From JAEXNA01 sp050486105 (lineage in GTDB: Bacteria; Vulcanimicrobiota; Xenobia; Xenobiales; JADMJV01): a stretch of DNA of 14,050 nucleotides. The stretch covers positions 1 through 14,050 of the forward strand of contig JBJHCR010000166.1 of assembly GCA_050486105.1 (NCBI GenBank). Direction: 5' to 3'. The stretch's first letter is position 1; the number at the start of each line of letters is the position of its first letter. The notes beneath the pieces were generated by a model. That model was given only the letters and a program-made list of their open reading frames with translations. It searched no databases and was not told the DNA's origin. The position numbers were made by a program, and so were the translations under genes. Positions 1 to 6,583 of this stretch are shown one piece after another.

Positions 1-217
1 GTTCGGTCAAGAAATTGGGCATACCCGCATAAGCCTGGTACCAACGAGCTTGGCTCAACTTATCAGTGAATAGGCGCTGCCCCTCGATATCGACGACCCT
101 CCCCACCTTTTGTGGAGACTGTTGAGATACCCCTGGTATCGAGCAAAGGAGACCGAGCAGCAAGGTGGTTCCAAGAAGTTGTCTGGTTTTGAGATGACCC
201 ATGCTAGAAAGTACCAC
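1..217 (-). CDS. FecR-domain protein paralogue, N-terminal part (runs off left edge)
   Basis: Reading the minus strand from the left edge gives an open frame that is a clear paralogue of the FecR-domain protein encoded at 3923-5464. The shared pattern is P-[KQ]-K-V-G-x-V-x-D-I-x-G, then a spacer, then W-Y-Q-A-Y-x-x-M, at the same distance after a hydrophobic leader. The start is uncertain. ATG at 202 has no ribosome binding site, whereas GTG at 217 has GAGG six bases upstream and a GGAGGAGG run further up, so I use 217. The leader (about TTLLLGLLCSIPGVS) looks like a Sec signal peptide with cleavage near GVS-QQ. The cysteine is not in a good lipobox. It lies 87 bp downstream of the cyclase stop on the same strand and is probably the third gene of that operon. 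Only about 72 codons are visible, so the FecR fold itself is not seen; the assignment rests on similarity to the paralogue. Confidence 0.72.
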   Translation of the reverse strand, partial: MVLSSMGHLKTRQLLGTTLLLGLLCSIPGVSQQSPQKVGRVVDIEGQRLFTDKLSQARWYQAYAGMPNFLTE

Positions 218-304
218 AAGAGGCCTCAACCCTCCTCCGATATCTCCGAAGATTCGAGCTACTCTGCTTCCAAAGCCGAGGCTCTGGTTTTGGGCCACTG
301 AGCG

Positions 305-3300
305 CTAATCACCGGATTCGGCCTGTTCGGAAACGATGCCTCTAGCTCTAAACAGGCGGATGGGCTGGGATAATCCCTTCGGGAGCACCATACCGAGATC
401 ATCGACGTCTAAGGGTCCCTTGCAAGCATCCAAGGTCTCCTGATCGAGAATCACCGGCGCATTGAGTTCCTCGCTCAAGCTCTGCACTTTGTGAGACTTC
501 CTAACGGTTTCTCCCACCACGGAATATTGTCGGTTCTCGGTTCCTCCGAGAAAACCCACTTCCACCAATCCGGTGCACAGTCCCGCTCCGACATCGAAAT
601 TGGATCGGTCGGTTATGCCCCATTCAGCTCGCAACTGATCACAGATCGATTGCAACTCTAGAGCAGCGGCTACGGCGTCTCGAGCCGGGTCCTTCGACTT
701 GCCAAAGACTCCAAAAACCACGATCTGGGCATCCCCCTGGTAGGTCAAGGCTTGGCCCTGATGGCGGGCATAGCAGGCCACCGTCCGACGATGATACTCA
801 TTGAGAATATCGAGCATTTGCACCGCTGACCTGGTTTCCGAAAGCGTGGTATATCCTCGAATGTCAGTCAGCAGCACGGTGGCCACCAAACTTCGATCTT
901 TGGCTTGACCGTGAAGAAGTATCTCATCCACCACTTCAGAAGGAACAAAGCGCGCAAGGGCTCTGGTCGTAAGAAGGTATCGGGAAAGGAGGACACCACC
1001 CGTCATACCTGCCATCACCAGCAGCGGAAATAAGGGCCGTATCCAGATTCCCAGGATAGCCAGAGCAGACACTACGACAAACCCATGCAAGAAAGCCAAG
1101 AGCAACACTCGGTTCACTGCGTCCTGAAAACGCCGATACCTCATCACTACAACAACCGTCGAGCCTGTCAGAAAGAGCAACCACAAACTGCCGAGCGGGC
1201 CGTTCGCCTCGCCGATGTAAGTTGAATTCAGTATGGTGTCGAGAGTCCTTGCATGAACCTCTACCCCCTTGACACTCCCCATGGGGGTCCGAACTCGGTC
1301 TTGGTTGTACAGTTCAGGGCTGGAGAATGTGTCTCCCACAAACAGATAGCAGCCCTCTAGCTCACCAAAAATGGGATCGCTGGTATTCAACAGCCGTGAG
1401 AACGGAACGTAACGATAGGTCTTGCCCGGAACGAAATAAGCCGGGTCGGTGCAGGTTGGTCCGAAACGAATCAATAATTCGTTGGCGTGAGTCTCGTCGA
1501 CGGTTGAAGGTATCAGGATCTCGCCTACTCTCAATCCGTCCTCTTCTTGAATCAAGGGAGCCTCTTTCGACTGCAACAGAGCGACAGCCGATGTGGGAAA
1601 CAAGACCTGCTGGCCTGTCGCCCCAGCCGGATGCGCCAGCAGGCTCCTCCTGGTTGTGGCATCGAGATCATCTCTGCGGTGGATCAGTCCAATCTGGCCT
1701 CGAGCCAGCAAGTCCAGAGAGTCTAGAGGATTCAAGAGTACCGGTGCAGAGTGCTGTTGATAGTCAAATTGGTCGGGATTCTCGGAAAGTATTCCCGCTA
1801 AAACCGCTCGAGGCTCAGACAAGACCGCCTCTACCAATTTCCGGTCCCCTTCAGGGTCGTCTGCGCGGTTCTGCCGAAAAAGGATGTCGAAAAAGACCCC
1901 TTTATAGCCCGTGTTCTCGAGATTTTTGATAGCTCGAGCGTAGACGTCCCGGGACCAAGGCCACGAACCGAGCAGGGGAGAGTCTGCGCTTTCTTCATCC
2001 AAGCCCACGATGACGATTCTTGGATCCGCGTCTTTGCTGGCCACCAAGCGATGAAGGACGTCGTAGACCTTGAGCTCAGCCTTGGCGATGAAGGTGAACG
2101 ATGAAAAATAGGAACTCAAGAGCGCCACCACGGCTACCACCAGAGCAACGAAGGCCAATTCGATCTTGCGGTCTCCCCCCTTAAACTCAAGCACGCCACC
2201 AGTAGGGATAGCTTCTTTATCGGAAGCAGCCAGGCTTTCAAGCCATTCTTGATGGACGAATTTGGCTTCATAAACCGCGACCGGAGCTGATTTTCCCTTG
2301 AGCTCAACGGGAGGCAATTCCTCAGCCACGAGGGCTCCCTTGGCCACCTCATAGGTGCTCTCTGCTATGATGACCGGTCGATCCTGCTTCATGGCCGCGC
2401 CCATTAATCGCGCCGCGGTATTGGTCGTGTCCCCGATGGCCGCGATGTCTTGCTTCTCATCAGCCCCCACGTGACCCAAAGCTATCGGTCCCGTGCAGAC
2501 TCCGGCATGCACCTGAACCTTTTGGGGTCCGACGCTCCAAATCTCGGCCAGAGCCTTGCAGGATTCCACGAACTCCAGAGCCGCCGCCGTTGCTTCTAGA
2601 GCGTGGTCCATATCGTCGTCGACCCTAAGCCCAAAACCCACCATCTGGGCGTCGCCTTGATAGTCGAGAACCCGACCGTGAAACTTGACGGCCACTCGCT
2701 CCAAGAGACTATTGTACTCACGACGACATTTCAAAAGTTGCGGGCTTTCGTTCGCCTCGAGCTCCATAAGGTATTGGGGCAACTCGGTGAAGAATATTGA
2801 AGCTTGAGTCTCGGTCCCGGAAAGTTTGGCATCCTCGCTTCCCCCGAAGCTCTTGAGAATGTTGCCGGCCCTGGTAAACTCTCGCAAGACCGAGAAAACG
2901 AAAATCAAAGACAGTCCCGTTAGAGAGGGGACCACCGGAATGACCAAGCCTCGATAAAACAACGACCCTAGCGCGTCTAGCGAGAAGTAAAACAGGAGCA
3001 ACCCGACAACGAGTACCCGGAAGGGACGTTGACCAAAGACCATCAGACTGGCCAGGAATAAAAATATCCACAAAGTCAACCAGAAAAGCCAGGGATTGAT
3101 GTGCCGAATTTGCTTGTCCTGGACCAGGGTATTGAGCAAGCAAGCGTAGACTTCGGCAGGGGTGTAGAACCCGAGCGGTGTGCTCACGAGCCGGTGTTCC
3201 ATCGATGACTCGATACCAATGAGCACTAGAGTACCTTGGTAGATATCTCGCGAGTTCGGATCATCGAGATTCTTCAACATCTGATGGGCGGAAATGGCCC

Positions 3301-3895
3301 GCAAGGGTGTCTTGGCATTGTGACTTGCCTTGAGCAAGTACTCAATATACAGACGATCTCTGGCCTCAACAGTCAAGCTTGGATCTACCAAGGCGGCAAG
3401 ATTTTGAGCGAAATCTATGGGTTCCGAGTCAACGGGCAAACTTCGGAGCAGCCCATCTCGGTCAGCAAACTGCTCAACGTAGTTGCGAAACAAGAGACTG
3501 GAATGGTCGACGTCAGAAAAGTCCAGAATCCGGAATCGCTCACTTGCTAGGGAGCGCAACGAACTTGCCTCTCCTGCAAGAACCTGCTCCCCATCAGCGA
3601 CGAGAATCCCCGCCACCCCTACTTCTTCCAGTCCAGTGATCAATCGGATGGTGTCTTCGGGGTTCCAACCTCGATGGAGGGAAGGGTCGTCGATGGCCAC
3701 AAGGACAATCCGGTAACTCAGTTTCGAGGTCCGGCCTTCGATGGCCGCCGAACGGAGCCTCACGTTGTAGAGACTGAGATCGAGATTCTTGGAGAAAGGC
3801 GTTAGGCTGAAGAGTCCGGTGACAAAGAGAACGAGCAGAGACAGTTGAGCCGAGCGCTTGACTCGCTCCGAAACTATCCCTGCTCGTTCAGACAT
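305..3895 (-). CDS. Tandem CHASE2-class III nucleotide cyclase (two units fused in one chain)
   Basis: A 1196-residue membrane protein made of two similar halves. Unit 1: N-terminal helix about 17-33, CHASE2 sensor about 35-265, three helices about 267-340, cyclase domain about 365-545. Unit 2: helix about 578-600, CHASE2 about 605-895, three helices about 902-972, cyclase domain about 1003-1185. CHASE2 is an extracytoplasmic sensor domain often linked to class III adenylate/guanylate cyclases in bacteria. Compared with the family signature (two metal Asp, purine-contacting Lys and Asp/Thr, transition-state Asn and Arg), domain 1 has E371, D415, D411, A485, N492, R496; domain 2 has D1011, D1055, T1051, S1125, R1132, K1136. 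The two domains have therefore lost complementary residues, and only the pairing of domain-2 metal residues with domain-1 Asn/Arg gives a full catalytic set. The base-recognition Lys is missing from both, so the product nucleotide is uncertain. The start at 3895 has only a weak GAGAG ahead of it. It follows the fecR-like gene by 27 bp, implying cotranscription. Confidence 0.93.
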   Translation of the reverse strand: MSERAGIVSERVKRSAQLSLLVLFVTGLFSLTPFSKNLDLSLYNVRLRSAAIEGRTSKLSYRIVLVAIDDPSLHRGWNPEDTIRLITGLEEVGVAGILVADGEQVLAGEASSLRSLASERFRILDFSDVDHSSLLFRNYVEQFADRDGLLRSLPVDSEPIDFAQNLAALVDPSLTVEARDRLYIEYLLKASHNAKTPLRAISAHQMLKNLDDPNSRDIYQGTLVLIGIESSMEHRLVSTPLGFYTPAEVYACLLNTLVQDKQIRHINPWLFWLTLWIFLFLASLMVFGQRPFRVLVVGLLLFYFSLDALGSLFYRGLVIPVVPSLTGLSLIFVFSVLREFTRAGNILKSFGGSEDAKLSGTETQASIFFTELPQYLMELEANESPQLLKCRREYNSLLERVAVKFHGRVLDYQGDAQMVGFGLRVDDDMDHALEATAAALEFVESCKALAEIWSVGPQKVQVHAGVCTGPIALGHVGADEKQDIAAIGDTTNTAARLMGAAMKQDRPVIIAESTYEVAKGALVAEELPPVELKGKSAPVAVYEAKFVHQEWLESLAASDKEAIPTGGVLEFKGGDRKIELAFVALVVAVVALLSSYFSSFTFIAKAELKVYDVLHRLVASKDADPRIVIVGLDEESADSPLLGSWPWSRDVYARAIKNLENTGYKGVFFDILFRQNRADDPEGDRKLVEAVLSEPRAVLAGILSENPDQFDYQQHSAPVLLNPLDSLDLLARGQIGLIHRRDDLDATTRRSLLAHPAGATGQQVLFPTSAVALLQSKEAPLIQEEDGLRVGEILIPSTVDETHANELLIRFGPTCTDPAYFVPGKTYRYVPFSRLLNTSDPIFGELEGCYLFVGDTFSSPELYNQDRVRTPMGSVKGVEVHARTLDTILNSTYIGEANGPLGSLWLLFLTGSTVVVVMRYRRFQDAVNRVLLLAFLHGFVVVSALAILGIWIRPLFPLLVMAGMTGGVLLSRYLLTTRALARFVPSEVVDEILLHGQAKDRSLVATVLLTDIRGYTTLSETRSAVQMLDILNEYHRRTVACYARHQGQALTYQGDAQIVVFGVFGKSKDPARDAVAAALELQSICDQLRAEWGITDRSNFDVGAGLCTGLVEVGFLGGTENRQYSVVGETVRKSHKVQSLSEELNAPVILDQETLDACKGPLDVDDLGMVLPKGLSQPIRLFRARGIVSEQAESGD

Positions 3896-3922
3896 CTCTC
3901 GAGACTCTTTTCGCGGTCTTGG

Positions 3923-5464
3923 TTATTCTTGAGGCTCGGCAGCCACGGTTTCGAGGCCTTCAGCCTCCCAACCCGAAGTAGCGAATTGCAGAGGGGCACT
4001 GGTAGCCATCTTTACTCCGTATTTGTCGTAGGCATCTACCTGGACGTAATACGTGCCTTCGTCGAGACCGCGAGCGGTGAGCGGGTATTGATATCCTTCG
4101 CTGTCGCTTCTCGAAGCCCAAACACGATCCTCGAAGGCCTCGTCGGTGGCAAAACGGAGGTCGTAGGCATTGGCATCCTTGAGCTTGCTCCAGCTAATTT
4201 TCGGAGGTCCTGCAGCGGCGTCAACACTCAATCCTTCGATGGACAATAATTTAGGCTGAAAGCCCGAAGCAGTGAACGTCGTGCTTCCCCCCATGCTGTA
4301 TTGGTCCTCGAGAAGGAAAGGTTCGCCGTCTTTCTTCAAAGGCGAGACAAAGAGGTGATAGGTTTGCCCGGCGATCAATTCCGGCCCGTAGACCGGATAT
4401 CTTGCCTCCCGTTTCTTGTCGGCCACGGTGAACCAAACGGTGTCTTGAGCCTCGGCGTCGCGAGCGATGACCACCGCGTATTTGTCAACCAGCTTATCTT
4501 TAACCTCACTCCAACGGAACTGGGGTGGAGTGCCCGGCTGGTACTGAATGTCCTCCACGGGCTTGGGTGGCTCCTTAGGCTTGGTCACTTGATTAAACAG
4601 GCCTCCAGCTAGTCCACCGGCATGCGGCACGTGCCGGTATATCTGACCTCGCACCTCATCGGTGATAGCTCTCTGAGGGTCTTGGAGCACGTTGAGTCCC
4701 CGCATAGCGTAGCCGAATTCGGGACCGGAGAGGAACCTAGCCGACCCGAAGGAGGTGCCGGTGAAGCGCAACACCATATTGACCATAGGAAGCACTTCCC
4801 GAGCGAAATCTCCGCCCACTTCTTGAAAGGCCAAGTCTCTCAGGCCCATTATACCCAAAGAGGGGTCTCCGTACGGCTCGGCAATCAGGGTTGTCCTGGC
4901 GAAATCCACTTTGTTGCCAGGAGTGATCAAAGCCTCCTCACCAGCCTCGTTATTGACCCGAACCGCTCCCTCGATGACCACCAACTTGGTCTCTCCGGTT
5001 GCTTCATCAACCTCCACCAAGAATTCGGTCCCCTCGATGCCCATGGTGCCGCCGGCTGTTTGAATCTTCATCTGGTGCTTCTGCTCATCTACACTGGCCC
5101 AGAAAGCTCCAGACTTCACCCTGAGGGTGCTTCCCACTTCTGCCACGTCACGAGGGCTGACGATCTCAATCTCGGTTCCCGGGGAAACGACTGCTCGCCC
5201 TCCCAATAGGAATTCTATGGTGGCCGTGGTCTGCTTGTCGGTCTTCATCCGTTCCGAAATAAAGGCATCCATGGAAGGATAAGCCTGATACCACTTACCT
5301 TCCTGATGGCGGTTGGTCATCAGGGTGGGTCCCTTGATGTCGAGAACATTGCCGACCTTCTTCGGCTTCTCCTGGGCCCAAGCGGGACCGATCAGTGAGG
5401 TGAAGGCAAGGGTGGCGCAAGTCAATCCGCCTATCGCCCAGCGTTTCCAAAATTTATTTCTCAT
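3923..5464 (-). CDS. Exported FecR-domain protein with C-terminal fibronectin III-like repeats
   Basis: A 513-residue protein. I chose ATG at 5464 because GAGAGGA lies a few bases upstream and the product then begins with a good Sec signal peptide (MRNKFWKRW, hydrophobic core, AWA-QE cleavage after residue 30). A longer frame opening at 5542 would bury that signal. Residues about 75-190 match the FecR domain, including the hallmark TAGGTMGIEGTEF at 137-149 followed by a beta-rich V-x-V...L-V-V-I-E-G stretch. Residues about 305-398 and 405-497 look like two fibronectin III-type beta sandwiches, each opening with a P-P-[QK]-[FI]-x-W-S motif. FecR domains act outside the cytoplasm as signal-transmitting modules, classically towards an anti-sigma partner; here no sigma factor is adjacent. 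The next gene 27 bp downstream is a CHASE2 cyclase, so a role as ligand-binding or regulatory partner of its extracytoplasmic sensor is my inference. It is the first gene of the operon and has a paralogue downstream of the cyclase. Confidence 0.9.
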   Translation of the reverse strand: MRNKFWKRWAIGGLTCATLAFTSLIGPAWAQEKPKKVGNVLDIKGPTLMTNRHQEGKWYQAYPSMDAFISERMKTDKQTTATIEFLLGGRAVVSPGTEIEIVSPRDVAEVGSTLRVKSGAFWASVDEQKHQMKIQTAGGTMGIEGTEFLVEVDEATGETKLVVIEGAVRVNNEAGEEALITPGNKVDFARTTLIAEPYGDPSLGIMGLRDLAFQEVGGDFAREVLPMVNMVLRFTGTSFGSARFLSGPEFGYAMRGLNVLQDPQRAITDEVRGQIYRHVPHAGGLAGGLFNQVTKPKEPPKPVEDIQYQPGTPPQFRWSEVKDKLVDKYAVVIARDAEAQDTVWFTVADKKREARYPVYGPELIAGQTYHLFVSPLKKDGEPFLLEDQYSMGGSTTFTASGFQPKLLSIEGLSVDAAAGPPKISWSKLKDANAYDLRFATDEAFEDRVWASRSDSEGYQYPLTARGLDEGTYYVQVDAYDKYGVKMATSAPLQFATSGWEAEGLETVAAEPQE

Positions 5465-5504
5465 GAGTTCCTCTCCGTAGTTAGTAGATTTAACCAGCTT
5501 ACGG

Positions 5505-5532
5505 CTGTGAATGAATAGGATTTGCTTCACAG
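5505..5532. repeat. Perfect 7-bp inverted repeat CTGTGAA-N14-TTCACAG in the fecR-like leader
   Basis: CTGTGAA (5505-5511) and TTCACAG (5526-5532) are exact inverted copies. The inner TGTGA/TCACA elements match CRP-type half-sites, but they are separated by 16 bp rather than the usual 6, i.e. about one helical turn more. The element lies 41-68 bp upstream of the FecR-like ATG. It could be an operator; the resemblance to CRP sites may be chance. Confidence 0.4.
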
Positions 5533-5558
5533 AGGGGAGCACCTCTAATTTCTGGGTC

Positions 5559-5608
5559 TAACAGGCCAACTCTCGGCTCAAAAAATGCAAACTTTAACCG
5601 GCCTGTTA
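5559..5608. promoter_or_regulatory. Spaced inverted repeat TAACAGGCC / GGCCTGTTA in divergent intergenic region
   Basis: TAACAGGCC (5559-5567) and GGCCTGTTA (5600-5608) are perfect 9-bp inverted copies whose starts are 41 bp apart, close to four helical turns. They sit between the divergent FecR-like/cyclase operon and the EF-hand gene, about 95-145 bp upstream of the former and 105-155 bp upstream of the latter. The arrangement fits two operator half-sites bound on the same DNA face with looping, or a long-loop RNA stem. The right arm overlaps the region where the plus-strand promoter would be expected (a weak TTTAAC at 5593-5598 with an AT-rich stretch about 17 bp on). I see no convincing minus-strand promoter here. 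Confidence 0.45.
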
Positions 5609-5712
5609 CATTCTGTTCATATTTTCAGAACTCTTTCACCTCGGTTTTGCGGGAGCGGGTTACGATGTCTTCACAAACACAGATAAAAACCTGCTCTCGA
5701 GGAGATAAGAAA

Positions 5713-6483
5713 ATGGCTTACGGTGCAATGCTTCCCTATCTTGGACAAACCACGGCGATGATGAATTCCCAAATGAATCAGGCTCGACTCCAAATACAAC
5801 TCATGAGTTCAGCTTACCGCCCACCGTGCAACGGGGGAAATTTTGGGTACAATCCCTACGACAGCTTTCGACCCAACCAGCAGTTCGGTTGGAACATGCC
5901 AAACTCCCAGGTCGGACCCCAGTGGCGCAACGGTTGTGGATGCATGATGCAGGGCCGAGGGCAGGGATACGCCTTGGATCTCAACGGAAATGGCCGCTAC
6001 GACCGTGGGCGCGACGGAGTCTTGGTTTTCGATATGAACCGAAACGGTCGATACGACCAGAGCGATGTGAAAAGCACCAACGACATGATGAAGGCCGCCC
6101 GAGGCGATTTCGACTTCAACGGTGACGGCAAGGTTTCGCTAGCCGAACGTATGCGAGGGAGGGCTCTGCAACAGCAGTTCCGCAAACTCGACAAGAACGG
6201 CGACGGTCAACTCAGCGCCCATGAAATCGCTGCCGGCGGTGGCAAAGTTTGGGTAGACCACAATCGCAATGGACACATCGGCAAGAACGAACTCCACTCA
6301 CCCTTCAATATTCCCTCTTCGTACATCGGTGGTCCGTCCCAAAGACTCAACTCGGTGAATCCCTTCACCAACACCAATAGCACCAGTTCTAACCTGCCTT
6401 GGTGGCCTTCCGGCTATTGGGGGATGCCTCCGATGCACAACGGTGGAGCCTTCAACTTCGGCTTCGGCTTCGGCTACAACTAG
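5713..6483 (+). CDS. Protein with five EF-hand-type calcium-binding loops
   Basis: A 256-residue protein. ATG at 5713 is preferred because AGGAG lies eight bases upstream; in-frame ATG 5665 (with GGAG nine bases upstream) is an alternative that adds 16 residues. Five D-x-N-x-[ND]-G loops are visible at residues 89-101, 107-118, 134-145, 160-171 and 182-193. The last four fit the 12-residue EF-hand/dockerin-type pattern with acidic position 12; the first is a 13-residue variant. The N-terminal 35 residues are Met/Gln/Asn-rich and amphipathic (QMNQARLQIQL), not a signal peptide. Residues 36-85 are Asn/Gly/aromatic-rich with a C-x-C at 74-76. The C-terminal 30 residues are low-complexity, aromatic and glycine-rich (ending F-G-F-G-F-G-Y-N). 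It stands alone on the plus strand, divergent from the FecR-like/cyclase operon and followed by a terminator. A calcium-responsive structural or surface role is plausible but unproved. I do not recognise the family beyond the EF-hands. Confidence 0.85.
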   Translation: MAYGAMLPYLGQTTAMMNSQMNQARLQIQLMSSAYRPPCNGGNFGYNPYDSFRPNQQFGWNMPNSQVGPQWRNGCGCMMQGRGQGYALDLNGNGRYDRGRDGVLVFDMNRNGRYDQSDVKSTNDMMKAARGDFDFNGDGKVSLAERMRGRALQQQFRKLDKNGDGQLSAHEIAAGGGKVWVDHNRNGHIGKNELHSPFNIPSSYIGGPSQRLNSVNPFTNTNSTSSNLPWWPSGYWGMPPMHNGGAFNFGFGFGYN

Positions 6484-6516
6484 CAAACTGAGAGAATACC
6501 GCACCCTCATCACTGA

Positions 6517-6563
6517 CAAGAAGACCAGTGCCACTTACGGCGCTGGTCTTCTTGCTTTCTATT
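6517..6563 (+). terminator. Rho-independent terminator after the EF-hand gene, possibly bidirectional
   Basis: A 16-bp stem (6517-6532 with 6539-6554; one G-T wobble, otherwise perfect) closes a six-base loop and is followed on the plus strand by a T-rich tail (CTTTCTATT). It begins 34 bp after the EF-hand stop codon. It lies just beyond the 3' end of the convergent tonB gene, so it can also insulate that transcript, although the minus-strand tail is not T-rich. Confidence 0.85.
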
Positions 6564-6583
6564 GAAGACTATCAGGTCGGATG

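Noticed and set aside
110..301. Plus-strand 63-codon frame at the left end
   Set aside because: It lies opposite the minus-strand FecR paralogue and the operon gap, has no protein-like composition and no ribosome binding site.
1327..1929. Plus-strand 200-codon frame inside the cyclase gene
   Set aside because: Fully antisense to the second CHASE2 domain; Arg/Ser/Pro-rich composition typical of a shadow frame.
4622..5209. Plus-strand 195-codon frame inside the FecR-like gene
   Set aside because: Antisense to the FecR domain itself, whose motifs are clear on the minus strand; His/Ser-rich and without recognisable features.
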